DNA of 64,000 nucleotides from [Ruminococcus] lactaris ATCC 29176 (GCF_025152405.1 NZ_CP102292.1:496001-560000), one strand, 5' to 3'; shown: positions 7,901 to 16,683, counted from the stretch's first letter. The notes: generated by a model not told the origin, from the letters alone. A program made the numbers and translations.

Positions 7901-8557
7901 ATGATCAACAGAGAAGATATGCTGGCATTGACAAGGCGAATGACAGTAAAAAGAACATCCATTACCAGAATTGCAGGAAGTTATATGGATGAAGAAGGAT
8001 TTAGTGAAGGAACATTTAATACTCATTTTCAGAATCTGAGTCCGGCAGAAAGGGAGAAGAATCTTGCACTGGCAAAAGCAGTTCCTTTTTCTGAAACCAA
8101 TAAAAATCTGAAAGAATACTGTTTTGAATCTGAAAAAGATCAGAATGGAAAAGCGACAGTGAATCCTATGCGGCAGCTTCTGATAGGGATGAGAAACTGT
8201 GGCCTCAAAAATGATGCATTGATGGATACTTTTTATGAAGTGATTGGAGAAAAATATCAGACGGACAGTTCTTATGCAATCTATGTATTTCATGACAGAT
8301 ATGATATTCCTGCAAAGGGAAAAGATCATGAAAGGCTGGGAGAATCAGAAAATGTGTATGAATATCTGATCTGTGTGATTTGTCCGTTAGAAAATGAATA
8401 TGAACCTGGAGAGCCAGAATGTGGATTCCTTTTTCCTGCATTTTTGGATGGGGGAGCAGCATTAAACTGCGTGGATATTTATCAGAAAAATACAAAAAAT
8501 CCGCATACAGAGCTGAAAGAATTGCTTGGATGCAGACCAGTGGACAACAGGAGGTGA
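7901..8557 (+). pseudogene. 3'-truncated DUF4317 family protein
   Basis: The first 210 or so residues match the start of DUF4317 proteins, from memory of the family: MINREDMLALTRRMT, then AGSYMDEEGF, NTHFQNLSPAEREKNLALAKAVPFSETN. They run to HTELKELLGC. Full-length members are about 400 residues, so roughly the C-terminal half is missing. The stop at 8555 is followed at once by the start of a TetR gene whose ribosome site overlaps the stop, a layout best explained by a deletion that fused two unrelated genes. The function of DUF4317 is unknown. Confidence 0.7.
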
Positions 8558-8561
8558 GGTC

Positions 8562-9188
8562 ATGGGAAAAATGCTTAAAAATGAAGTGGCTAAAAATGAA
8601 TTGAAAGAAGTGCGGCATTCGGAAGAATGGCATAAATCGGGCGAAAAAGTAAAATACAGACTTGCAGATGCCATGAAATCCTGCATGAAAAAAGCACCGG
8701 TGGAGAAAATCACAGTTAAGGAGATCACGGAAGAGTGTGGTGTGACACGGCAGACATTTTACAGAAATTTTCAGGATAAATATGATCTGATCAACTGGTA
8801 TTTTGATAAGATTTTGATAGAATCATTTGCCCACATGGGAGAAGGAAAGACCGTGTATGAGGCACTGGTAAATAAATTCCATTACATACAGGAAGAAAAG
8901 CTGTTTTTCAAAGCAGCATTTAAAAATGATACTCAGAACTGTCTGAGAGATCATGATTTTGAACTGATCAGGGAATTTTATAAAAATCAGATTGAAGAAA
9001 AATCAGGAAAAACCATGTCGGAGCATCTGCAATTTCAATTAGAAATGTATTGTCAGGGGTCAATTTATATGACGGTACAATGGGTTTTGGGAGAGATGAA
9101 AGAAAGTCCGGAAAATCTTGCACATGCACTGGCACAGTCCATGCCGGAAGAATTGGCAAAAGTATTTCGGGAGCTGGAGATGTTGTGA
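8562..9188 (+). CDS. TetR/AcrR family transcriptional regulator
   Basis: A 208-residue DNA-binding regulator. The helix-turn-helix lies at about residues 45-75 (VKEITEECGVTRQTFYRNFQ, then DKYDLINWYF), and the C-terminal region looks like the TetR_C domain of DhaS-like regulators. ATG 8562 is chosen because AGGAGGTGAG lies just upstream; an earlier in-frame start at 8526 has no such site. The ligand and target genes are unknown. It may control the alcohol dehydrogenase 1.1 kb downstream, but the long repeat element between them makes that uncertain. Its TGA stop overlaps the first base of that repeat. Confidence 0.85.
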   Translation: MGKMLKNEVAKNELKEVRHSEEWHKSGEKVKYRLADAMKSCMKKAPVEKITVKEITEECGVTRQTFYRNFQDKYDLINWYFDKILIESFAHMGEGKTVYEALVNKFHYIQEEKLFFKAAFKNDTQNCLRDHDFELIREFYKNQIEEKSGKTMSEHLQFQLEMYCQGSIYMTVQWVLGEMKESPENLAHALAQSMPEELAKVFRELEML

Positions 9189-9276
9189 AATTTGTAGTTG
9201 TTGGGGTGAAAATATCGCGACAGCAGGAAGTGTTTCTGACAGAAGAGCGTCCATATCCACACTTGTTTGTTGCATC

Positions 9277-9416
9277 GCAGTGCAGGACCCGCTTTACCTC
9301 AGCCCGTTGACAACTTGTAACAGGAACGTGGAAACACTCGTGCAGAGGCACTCCTGTTTACGTTCCTTAACAAGTTGGGCAAAGTGTCTTCGGAACGCTC
9401 CTTGTCAATGCACTGC
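9277..9416 (+). ncRNA. Candidate structured RNA, left-arm core of element A
   Basis: Nested stems: GCAGTGCA/TGCACTGC (9277-9284/9409-9416), AACTTGT/ACAAGTT (9312-9318/9370-9376), AGGAACGT/ACGTTCCT (9322-9329/9360-9367), and hairpin GTGC/GCAC (9340-9343/9348-9351). The right arm keeps the same architecture with different bases in the stems. The near-identical copy in element B is at about 18714-18858. Transcription is not shown. Confidence 0.5.
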
Positions 9417-9567
9417 TCACGCAACAGCAAGGGCGGATATTAGGCTTTTCAAATCAGAAAATTTTCCCTCATGCCAGAACATTTTCTTCCAACAAAGACG
9501 AAATTCCAATAAGAAATAAAGAGCCGGATGGCTATCAACTAAGATAAATGATCTGTCCAATAGTAAA

Positions 9568-9761
9568 GATGTCGGGGTCAAAAGCCCCCGACTTTGATGC
9601 CTACGGATTGCTCCGTGCTACGCACTCCCACAATCCTACCGAATATTCGCATATCGTGGGATTATCATCCCACTTTTATGCTCATATCGGGGCGGGTCCT
9701 AAGGTCTTTCACCCACCTATGAGCAAGCTCATGTGGGCTTAGACCTTTTGACCCTGGCATC
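9568..9761. mobile_element. 194-bp MITE-like element, copy 3, nested in element A
   Basis: Flanked by direct repeats TAGTAAA (9561-9567 and 9762-9768). The related element C has the uninterrupted site with a single TAGTAAA at 20495-20501, which proves insertion with a 7-bp duplication. Terminal inverted repeats match at 15 of 17 positions. Compared with copies 1 and 2 it has many substitutions that keep the hairpins paired, such as TCGGGG/CCCCGA for TTGGGG/CCCCAA. Confidence 0.92.
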
Positions 9762-9923
9762 TAGTAAATACAATATCTACTGTCTAATATTTACGATCGA
9801 ATATCTTAGTCAATAGCCATCTGGCTTTTTCTATCCTTTTTAAATTTGCATTGGTGAATGAATACGCTGTGGAGTCGGTATAACTTCTTATTGAGATGGT
9901 CAGCGGAAAGCAGGGTGTTCCTG

Positions 9924-10062
9924 AGCAGGTGCATTAGCAGGAGCGTTCCGAAGACACTTTGCAGCGTTTGTTAGAGAAAGTAAATCGAGTGCCATTGCAC
10001 GAAGATTTCCACTTTCGAGTTACAAACGGTCAACGGGCTGAGGTAAAGCGGGCCTGCACTGC
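9924..10062 (-). ncRNA. Candidate structured RNA, right-arm core of element A
   Basis: Read on the minus strand, it shares GCAAAGTGTCTTCGGAACGC and other blocks with the left core. Stems are CGTTTGT/ACAAACG and GAAAGT/ACTTTC in place of the left-arm pairs, with the GTGC/GCAC hairpin unchanged. Plus-strand positions of the stems are 9965-9971/10022-10028 and 9976-9981/10011-10016. The equivalent in element C is at about 20631-20769. Confidence 0.5.
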
Positions 10063-10320
10063 GAAGGAATATCTCTGATTTCCGCGTCCGCTTCGCCACA
10101 AAGAAGCTTTCTGATTTACAAGCGTATCACCCCAACAACTACAAATTTATCGTTCACATAGTATAAAGAAAAAGTGAAAAGTGTAAAAAAATTGTGAAAA
10201 TGTTACAGATATACTAAATTGTAACTTCCATTTTGAAAAACAAATTGTTAAAATAAAGACATAAAAACCGGACAGGATAGTCTGCCGGAAGAATCTGTTG
10301 AAAAAAGGAGAATGATTACA

Positions 10321-11466
10321 ATGGCTAACAGAATTATGTTAAATGAGACATCTTATCATGGAGCAGGTGCGATTCAGGAAATCGCAAATGAAGCAAAGGC
10401 AAGAGCATTCAAAAAAGCATTTGTATGTTCTGATCCAGATCTGATTAAATTTGGAGTGACAGGAAAAGTGACAGATGTCCTTGATCATTCAGGACTTGCT
10501 TATGAAATTTATTCTGATATTAAAGCAAACCCGACCATCGAGAATGTGCAGCATGGCGTTCAGGCATTTAAAGATGCAGAAGCAGATTATATTATTGCAA
10601 TCGGTGGAGGATCATCCATGGATACAGCCAAGGCAATTGGTATCATTATTGCAAATCCGGAATTTGAAGATGTAAGAAGTCTGGAAGGTGTTGCACCGAC
10701 AAAGAACCCTTGCGTTCCGATTATTGCAGTTCCAACAACAGCCGGTACAGCAGCAGAAGTAACGATCAATTACGTTATTACAGACGTAGAGAAAAAGAGA
10801 AAATTTGTATGTGTAGATTCACATGATATGCCGGTAATCGCAGTGGTTGACCCGGAAATGATGTCTTCTATGCCAAAAGGACTGACAGCATCTACCGGAA
10901 TGGATGCCCTGACTCACGCAATCGAAGGATATACAACAAAGGCAGCCTGGGAGATGACTGATATGTTCCATTTGAAAGCAATCGAGATTATTTCCAGGTC
11001 TTTAAGAAGTGCTGTTGCCAATGAAAAAGAAGGTCGTGAGGGAATGGCTCTTGGACAGTACATCGCAGGAATGGGATTCTCCAATGTAGGTCTTGGAATC
11101 GCACATTCTATGGCCCATACATTAGGAGCAGTTTATGATACTCCACATGGTGTTGCATGTGCTATGATGCTTCCGATCGTTATGGAATATAATGCTGACT
11201 GCACAGGTGAAAAATACCGTGAGATCGCAAGAGCCATGGGAGTAAAGGGCGTTGATGAAATGTCTGTGGAAGAATACAGAAAAGCCGCAGTAGATGCAGT
11301 TCAGAAACTTTCTGTAGATGTTGGAATCCCGACAAAGCTTGAAGCATTAAAAGAAGAAGATCTGCAGTTCCTTGCAGAGTCAGCTCACGCAGATGCATGT
11401 GCACCGGGTAACCCGAAAGATGCGAGCGTTGAAGATCTGAAAGATCTGTTCAGAAAGCTGATGTAA
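10321..11466 (+). CDS. Iron-containing alcohol dehydrogenase, lactaldehyde reductase (FucO)-like
   Basis: A 381-residue NAD(P)-dependent, probably Fe(II)-containing dehydrogenase of the cytosol. The Rossmann part has IGGGSSMDTAKAIG near residue 95 and PTTAGTAAEVT near 138. The C-terminal metal region has DALTHAIEGY near 195 and GLGIAHSMAHTLGA and DTPHG near 260-280, which hold the iron-ligand His residues. The start MANRIMLNETSYHGAG is typical of FucO-type lactaldehyde reductases (1,2-propanediol formation from deoxysugars), but ethanol or other alcohol dehydrogenase activity is possible. ATG 10321 has AAGGAG 10 bases upstream; the ATG at 10312 is too close to it. The gene is monocistronic. 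Confidence 0.88.
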   Translation: MANRIMLNETSYHGAGAIQEIANEAKARAFKKAFVCSDPDLIKFGVTGKVTDVLDHSGLAYEIYSDIKANPTIENVQHGVQAFKDAEADYIIAIGGGSSMDTAKAIGIIIANPEFEDVRSLEGVAPTKNPCVPIIAVPTTAGTAAEVTINYVITDVEKKRKFVCVDSHDMPVIAVVDPEMMSSMPKGLTASTGMDALTHAIEGYTTKAAWEMTDMFHLKAIEIISRSLRSAVANEKEGREGMALGQYIAGMGFSNVGLGIAHSMAHTLGAVYDTPHGVACAMMLPIVMEYNADCTGEKYREIARAMGVKGVDEMSVEEYRKAAVDAVQKLSVDVGIPTKLEALKEEDLQFLAESAHADACAPGNPKDASVEDLKDLFRKLM

Positions 11467-11559
11467 TTCAAGATAACTTCAGGAGATATAGGAAAATAGA
11501 GTTTCAGTACAAAAGGAACTGATTTCGTAGGTTATTTCGTAAGTAATTGAAAATATATC

Positions 11560-11588
11560 TTGACATCACCGCACTAAAGTAGTAAAAT
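11560..11588 (+). promoter_or_regulatory. Promoter of the trp operon
   Basis: TTGACA (11560-11565), a 17-bp spacer and TAAAAT (11583-11588). This is an almost consensus vegetative promoter that places the start point near 11595, at the head of the T-box leader. Confidence 0.85.
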
Positions 11589-11594
11589 GTCACC

Positions 11595-11930
11595 AAATTT
11601 AAGAAAAATAAACCGTTGAAGCGGAGATCAAAGTAGTCGTGCACATACAGAGAGTCCGGGAGGCTGAGAGCCGGATTGAAACGCAGTCTGCCAAATGGAC
11701 CGCTGAGGGTACAGTCAAAGGAATTTATAAAAGAGGTCTGCAAAATTTCAGATTGGATATTGATTTATAATTCTGAGTATTCTGTGACGTGGAGGCATAC
11801 GTCAGTTGCCGGAGATATGATTGTATCTCGCAAAGTGCATGGAAAATTCCATGAATCAAGGTGGCACCGCGGAAATAAATTAGACTTACCGTCCTTGACA
11901 GAGTAGAAATATTCTGTCAGGGACTTTTTT
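11595..11930 (+). ncRNA. Tryptophan-specific T-box leader
   Basis: The leader RNA senses uncharged tRNA-Trp. The T-box AAGGTGGCACCGCGG is at 11858-11872. Stem I carries the usual AGAGAG and GGCTGAGAG blocks, and the specifier loop shows the codon TGG (11696-11698) followed by ACC, as expected for Trp. The sequence CCGTCCTT at 11889-11896 can pair with the T-box to form the antiterminator or join the terminator stem downstream. It governs the trpEGDCFBA genes directly after it. Confidence 0.95.
11891..11930 (+). terminator. T-box-controlled terminator of the trp operon
   Basis: Stem GTCCTTGACAGA/TCTGTCAGGGAC (one G-T pair) followed by TTTTTT. Its 5' strand overlaps the segment that pairs with the T-box, so the two structures exclude each other. 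Confidence 0.92.
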
Positions 11931-11978
11931 ATTTTGTCCCTGCCGGAATAAAATTTCGACATAAAAGGAGGACTACAG

Positions 11979-13475
11979 ATGAATGAGACACTGGAAATGA
12001 TTCAAAATTATGCTGCATCAGGAAAATATAAAAGAGTTCCGGTCAGCAGAGAACTCTATGCTGATGCATTTACACCGATCAGCGTTATGAGAACCCTTCG
12101 GGCGGCCAGCAGACACTGCTATCTGCTGGAAAGTGCGGAGGACCGACAACAGTGGGGAAGGTATTCCTTCCTGGGCTATGCACCGACAATGGAAATTACG
12201 TGTATGGATGGAAAAGTAGTCATCCTTGAAGGAAATGAAGAGGATGAGAAGATAAAAAGAGAAGTCCAGACGGATCATCCGGGGAAAATTCTCCGGGAGA
12301 TTTTAAAAGACTATAAAAGCCCGGTTGTTCCCGGATTACCGCCATATACAGGTGGTCTGGTGGGATATTTTTCATATGATTACATCAAATATGGGGAACC
12401 ATCACTGAAACCGATTTTAAATGGAGCGTCAGAAAATGATTTCCGGGATGCGGATCTGATGTTATTTGACAGGGTTATCGTCTTTGATAACTACAGACAG
12501 AAGCTGATCCTGATCACCGGAGTCCGGCTGGATGGAGACCTGGAAGAAAATTACGAAAATGCACAAAGAGAACTGGAAGAAATGGAGCGACTGATCCGCA
12601 GTGGTGCAAAGGCAGTATTTAAACCGTTGAAACTGGAAGAAGAATTTCAGCCGGGAGCAGAAAAAGCAGAGTATTGCAGAATGGTGGAAAAAGCAAAAGA
12701 ATATATCCGGGAAGGTGATATTTTCCAGGTGGTTCTTTCTAATCCACTTACGGCAAAGGCAAAAGGAAGTCTTTTTGATACTTACCGGGTACTGCGGACA
12801 TCGAATCCGTCACCTTATATGTTCTACTTCTCAAGTGACGATATCGAAGTGGCAGGAGCTTCGCCGGAAACGCTTGCGAAGCTTGAAAATGGAACGGTCT
12901 GCACCTTCCCGCTGGCAGGAACAAGACCCCGTGGAAAGACGGAGGAGGAAGATCAGAGGCTGGAACGAGAACTGCTGGCAGATGAAAAAGAACTGGCAGA
13001 ACATAACATGCTTGTAGATCTGGGAAGAAATGATGTCGGAAAGATCAGCCGGCCGGGAAGTGTTAAAGTAGATAAATATATGGAAATCCAGAGATTTTCC
13101 CATGTTATGCATATAGGTTCTACTGTAACCGGAACGATCAGTGAGGAAAAAGATGCTCTTGATGTAGTGGATGCGATTCTTCCTGCCGGAACTCTTTCAG
13201 GAGCACCAAAAATCCGGGCATGCGAGATTATCGCAGAACTGGAAAAGGAAAAAAGAGGAATTTATGGAGGAGCAGTCGGATATCTTGATTTTGCCGGAAA
13301 TGTAGATACCTGTATTTCCATCCGTCTGGCATATAAGAAAAATGGAAGTGTCCGGGTACAGTCCGGTGCAGGAATCGTAGCGGACAGTATTCCGGAAAAT
13401 GAATTTCAGGAATGTCTGAACAAGGCAGGAGCAGTATTGCAGGCAATTAAGATTGCAGAAGGAGGTCTGGAATGA
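11979..13475 (+). CDS. trpE: Anthranilate synthase component I
   Basis: Makes anthranilate from chorismate using ammonia supplied by TrpG. The 498-residue protein has the N-terminal LLES motif near residue 49, the usual site of feedback inhibition by tryptophan. The chorismate-binding core has PLAGTRPRGK near 312, DLGRNDVGKIS near 347 and LSGAPKIRA near 408. AGGAGG lies 7 bases before the ATG. It is the first gene after the T-box, and trpG starts inside its stop codon. The presence of LLES suggests that both enzyme inhibition and T-box control operate. Confidence 0.97.
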   Translation: MNETLEMIQNYAASGKYKRVPVSRELYADAFTPISVMRTLRAASRHCYLLESAEDRQQWGRYSFLGYAPTMEITCMDGKVVILEGNEEDEKIKREVQTDHPGKILREILKDYKSPVVPGLPPYTGGLVGYFSYDYIKYGEPSLKPILNGASENDFRDADLMLFDRVIVFDNYRQKLILITGVRLDGDLEENYENAQRELEEMERLIRSGAKAVFKPLKLEEEFQPGAEKAEYCRMVEKAKEYIREGDIFQVVLSNPLTAKAKGSLFDTYRVLRTSNPSPYMFYFSSDDIEVAGASPETLAKLENGTVCTFPLAGTRPRGKTEEEDQRLERELLADEKELAEHNMLVDLGRNDVGKISRPGSVKVDKYMEIQRFSHVMHIGSTVTGTISEEKDALDVVDAILPAGTLSGAPKIRACEIIAELEKEKRGIYGGAVGYLDFAGNVDTCISIRLAYKKNGSVRVQSGAGIVADSIPENEFQECLNKAGAVLQAIKIAEGGLE

Positions 13476-14044
13476 TACTTTTAATTGATAATTATGACAG
13501 TTTTGTATATAACCTGTATCAGTTTATTGCAGAAATTGAACCGGATGTAAAGGTTGTGCGAAATGATGAGATCACTTCAGAAGAAATCCTGAAAATGAAT
13601 CCGGATAAGATTGTAATCTCGCCAGGTCCGGGAAAACCGTCTGAGGCGGGAGAATGTATCCATGTGATCCGGGAATTAAAAGGAAAGATCCCGATTCTCG
13701 GAGTGTGCCTGGGACATCAGGCAATCGCAGAAGCATTTGGAGCAACCGTAGGATATGCAAAGCATCTGATGCATGGAAAAACGTCACTCCTTGAGGATGT
13801 GGATACAGACAGTCTTTTATTCCGAGGACTTGAAAAGCCGGTGCAGGTGGCACGCTATCACTCCCTTGCAGTGGAAGAAGATACACTTCCGAAAGAACTT
13901 AAGGTGACTGCAAGAAGCAAAGACGGAGAAGTGATGGCAATGGAGCATGAAAAATATCCAATCTATGGTGTACAGTTTCACCCGGAGTCAGTTATGACAC
14001 CGAAAGGATTTACGATGATAAAAAACTTTATAGAAAAGCAGTAA
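13472..14044 (+). CDS. trpG: Anthranilate synthase component II (glutamine amidotransferase)
   Basis: Class I glutamine amidotransferase that feeds ammonia to TrpE. The 190-residue protein has the oxyanion motif SPGPGKPSEAG near residue 50, the catalytic Cys in GVCLGHQAIAEAFG near 79, and the His-Glu pair in GVQFHPESVMTPKG near 170. It is a stand-alone trpG, not fused to trpD, and its ATG overlaps the trpE stop by 4 bases, which points to coupled translation. Confidence 0.97.
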   Translation: MILLIDNYDSFVYNLYQFIAEIEPDVKVVRNDEITSEEILKMNPDKIVISPGPGKPSEAGECIHVIRELKGKIPILGVCLGHQAIAEAFGATVGYAKHLMHGKTSLLEDVDTDSLLFRGLEKPVQVARYHSLAVEEDTLPKELKVTARSKDGEVMAMEHEKYPIYGVQFHPESVMTPKGFTMIKNFIEKQ

Positions 14045-14071
14045 ATTATGCAGACACAGGAGGAGCAGAAA

Positions 14072-15082
14072 ATGATTAAAGAAGCAATTATCAAACTGGC
14101 CAAAAAAGAAGATCTGACATATGCAGAAGCAGAGCAGGTCATGAATGAGATCATGGAGGGGAAAGCGACAGATGTACAGAAATCCGCATATCTGACAGCT
14201 CTTTCCATGAAAGGTGAAACGATCGATGAGATTACAGCATCAGCATCCGGTATGCGGGCACACTGCATCAAACTGCTTCATGATATGGATGTACTTGAAA
14301 TTGTAGGAACAGGTGGAGACGGATCCAATTCCTTTAACATTTCAACGACCTCTTCCATGGTTATTGCGGCAGCAGGAATCCCAGTAGCAAAGCATGGAAA
14401 TCGTGCAGCATCTTCAAAGTCCGGTGCAGCAGATGTACTTGAAGCATTGGGCGTTAAAATTGATGTTCCACCGGAGAAAAGCACAGAATTATTGAATAAG
14501 ATACAGATTTGTTTCTTGTTCGCACAGAATTATCATATCGCAATGAAATATGTCGGACCGATCCGTAAAGAACTGGGAATCCGTACAGTTTTCAATATTC
14601 TCGGACCACTCTCCAATCCGGCCGGTGCAAATATGGAATTGATGGGTGTATATGATCAGAGTCTTGTTGAACCACTGGCACAGGTAATGGCGAATCTGGG
14701 AGTTGTCCGTGGAATGGTCGTTTACGGACAGGATAAGCTGGATGAAATTTCCATGTGTGCGGCAACATCTGTATGTGAGATTAAAGATGGAAAATTCATT
14801 TCATACGAGATCACACCGGAACAATTTGGATATGAACGCTGTGAAAAAGGTGCGTTGACCGGAGGAACACCGGAAGAAAATGCAAAGATCACGATGGAGA
14901 TTCTGTCAGGGGCAGACAAAGGACCGAAACGTCAGGCAGTGTGCCTGAATGCCGGAGCCGCGATCTATATTGCAGGCAAGGCAGATACGATTGAAGCAGG
15001 AATAAGAAAAGCAGAGCAGATCATTGATGAAGGTCTTGCTTTGAAGAAGCTGGAACAGTTCAGAGAAGAAAGCCAGAAGTAA
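14072..15082 (+). CDS. trpD: Anthranilate phosphoribosyltransferase
   Basis: Transfers phosphoribose from PRPP to anthranilate. The 336-residue product shows the PRPP-binding signature [15 protein letters not shown] near residue 80, [12 protein letters not shown] near 107 and the C-terminal glycine-rich [10 protein letters not shown]. The start is placed at ATG 14072 because AGGAGG lies 8 bases upstream; an in-frame ATG at 14048 would add 8 residues but has no ribosome site. Third gene of the operon. Confidence 0.96.
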   Translation: MIKEAIIKLAKKEDLTYAEAEQVMNEIMEGKATDVQKSAYLTALSMKGETIDEITASASGMRAHCIKLLHDMDVLEIVGTGGDGSNSFNISTTSSMVIAAAGIPVAKHGNRAASSKSGAADVLEALGVKIDVPPEKSTELLNKIQICFLFAQNYHIAMKYVGPIRKELGIRTVFNILGPLSNPAGANMELMGVYDQSLVEPLAQVMANLGVVRGMVVYGQDKLDEISMCAATSVCEIKDGKFISYEITPEQFGYERCEKGALTGGTPEENAKITMEILSGADKGPKRQAVCLNAGAAIYIAGKADTIEAGIRKAEQIIDEGLALKKLEQFREESQK

Positions 15083-15124
15083 TAAATGTAAGAGAACAAC
15101 AAAAACAGGAAGGAAACAGCAGGT

Positions 15125-15928
15125 ATGAACATTCTTGAGACGATCACGGAAAGAACAAAAGAACGGATCAGAGGAGAAAAAAAGCAAATTCCCATAAATG
15201 AAATAAGAAAAAAGGCAGAAGAAAAAGCCAGTTCCGATACAACAAAATTTGCATTTGAGCAGGCACTTCGTGCAGAGGGACTTTCCTTTATCTGCGAGGC
15301 AAAAAAGGCATCTCCTTCTAAAGGACTGATTGCACCGGATTTTCCATATGTGCAGATAGCACAGGATTATGAAGCTGGCGGTGCGGCAGCAATTTCATGT
15401 CTGACAGAGCCATTCTGGTTTCAGGGAAGTGACCGCTATCTGGAAGAGATCGTACAGAAAGTATCCATTCCGGTACTCCGAAAAGATTTTACCTGTGATG
15501 AATATATGATCTATCAGGCAAAAGCGATGGGAGCTGCCGCAGTGCTTCTGATCTGTTCCTGTCTGGATGAAGGGCAGTTAAAAGCATATCATCAACTGGC
15601 GGAAGAGCTTGGAATTTCTGCATTAGTGGAAACTCACAGTGAAGAGGAGATTTTGACGGCAGACAGGATCGGAGCAAAAATCATAGGAGTCAATAATCGG
15701 AATCTGAAAGATTTCACGGTAGATATCAACAACAGTATCCGGTTGCGGGAACTGGTAGATCCAAAGACCGTTTTCGTGTCAGAAAGCGGAATTAAAGGGG
15801 GAGAAGATATGAAAGCCCTTTATAAAAATGGAACAGATGCAGTGCTGATCGGGGAGTTGCTGATGCGGGCGGAAGACCGGAAAAAGAAGCTCGCAGAACT
15901 GCGGATGGAAACCCGGAAAGGATGTTGA
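15125..15928 (+). CDS. trpC: Indole-3-glycerol phosphate synthase
   Basis: Closes the indole ring from CdRP with loss of CO2 and water. The 267-residue TIM-barrel has FICEAKKASPSKG near residue 57 (catalytic Lys and phosphate contacts), VLRKDF near 118 with the catalytic Lys, and GVNNRNLKDF near 190. It is a separate gene, not fused to trpF. It lies 42 bp after trpD and overlaps the run-up to trpF. Confidence 0.96.
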   Translation: MNILETITERTKERIRGEKKQIPINEIRKKAEEKASSDTTKFAFEQALRAEGLSFICEAKKASPSKGLIAPDFPYVQIAQDYEAGGAAAISCLTEPFWFQGSDRYLEEIVQKVSIPVLRKDFTCDEYMIYQAKAMGAAAVLLICSCLDEGQLKAYHQLAEELGISALVETHSEEEILTADRIGAKIIGVNNRNLKDFTVDINNSIRLRELVDPKTVFVSESGIKGGEDMKALYKNGTDAVLIGELLMRAEDRKKKLAELRMETRKGC

Positions 15929-15930
15929 AA

Positions 15931-16641
15931 ATGTCAGAAGAAAATAAAGATCCCGGAATCCCAAAAGCCCGGATTTTGAAATCGCAGATTCAGAAATCAC
16001 AGCCCCCAGGATCAAAGATTCCAAAAACAAAGATTAAAATCTGTGGGCTGAGCAGAATGGAAGATATTGAGGCGGTCAACGAGGCATGCCCGGATTATTG
16101 TGGATTTATTATTAATTACCCGCCGAGCAAAAGAAATATTTCTGTGGACCAGCTTGCAGAACTGAAGAAAATACTTAGAAAAGAGATGAAAGCAGTCGGA
16201 GTTTTTGTAGATGCACCTGCTGAATCGGTTGCGAAGCTGCTAAATGAAGATCTGATCGATCTTGCTCAGCTTCATGGAAATGAAGATGAAACTTATATAG
16301 CAAATCTGAAAAAACTGACAGCGAAACCGTTGATCAAAGCGGTGAAGGTCAGTACGGAAGAAGAGGTAAAAAAAGCTTTTGATACTGTTGCAGATGAAGT
16401 GCTGTTAGATCATGGAAAAGGAACAGGAAAAACATTTGACTGGAGCATTTTAAAAGCAGTGCCGGATCATCGATATTTCCTGGCAGGAGGACTCGGAACA
16501 GAAAATATAAAAGAAGCGATCCAGATCTATCATCCTGCAGTGATCGATCTGAGCAGTTCTGTAGAAACCGATGGAAAAAAAGACCGGAAAAAAATACTGG
16601 CAGCAGTAAAAGCAGTGCGGGATACCGGGAAAACAATATAG
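15931..16641 (+). CDS. trpF: Phosphoribosylanthranilate isomerase with N-terminal extension
   Basis: Isomerises PRA to CdRP. The catalytic start KIKICGLSRMEDIE, with the active-site Cys, only appears at about residue 34. In most TrpF proteins it is at residue 2-5, so there is an extra 30-residue basic, Pro/Lys/Ser-rich head with repeated KIP/KSQ units. Later motifs are normal: GFIINYPPSKRNI, GVFVDAP, LDHGKGTGKTFDW and LAGGLGTENI. ATG 15931 is preferred because AAAGGA lies 9-14 bases upstream; 15922 is too close. The extension may be dispensable and could reflect slippage in a repeat-rich stretch. Confidence 0.93.
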   Translation: MSEENKDPGIPKARILKSQIQKSQPPGSKIPKTKIKICGLSRMEDIEAVNEACPDYCGFIINYPPSKRNISVDQLAELKKILRKEMKAVGVFVDAPAESVAKLLNEDLIDLAQLHGNEDETYIANLKKLTAKPLIKAVKVSTEEEVKKAFDTVADEVLLDHGKGTGKTFDWSILKAVPDHRYFLAGGLGTENIKEAIQIYHPAVIDLSSSVETDGKKDRKKILAAVKAVRDTGKTI

Positions 16642-16683
16642 AAACAAGAGAACAAAAGAAAATAAAAAAGAAGGAGTTAAAAA

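Larger units (their letters stand above)
9188..10148. mobile_element. Two-armed long repeat element, copy A (complete, both arms)
   Basis: Bounded by perfect 22-bp inverted repeats starting AAATTTGTAGTTGTTGGGG (9188-9209 and 10127-10148). Each arm carries a structured core of about 140 nt pointing inward (left 9277-9416 on +, right 9924-10062 on -). The centre is a strong stem at about 9522-9546/9802-9825 ending in TTTTT. It has been split by a 194-bp repeat (9568-9761). No protein is encoded. Copies B (18627-19150) and C (20377-20853) share the ends and centre but each lacks one core. Confidence 0.85.

Noticed and set aside
9118-9519. Open frames of 70-140 codons inside the long repeat elements (also near 18718-18957)
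   Set aside because: They lack ribosome sites, differ between copies and run through structured noncoding DNA; they are not genes.
10190-10260. Possible Rex or sigma-A sites upstream of the alcohol dehydrogenase (TTGTGA, TTGTTA, TATACT fragments)
   Set aside because: No pair of boxes has acceptable spacing and no palindrome like TTGTTAA-N4-TTAACAA is present, so no promoter or operator is claimed.
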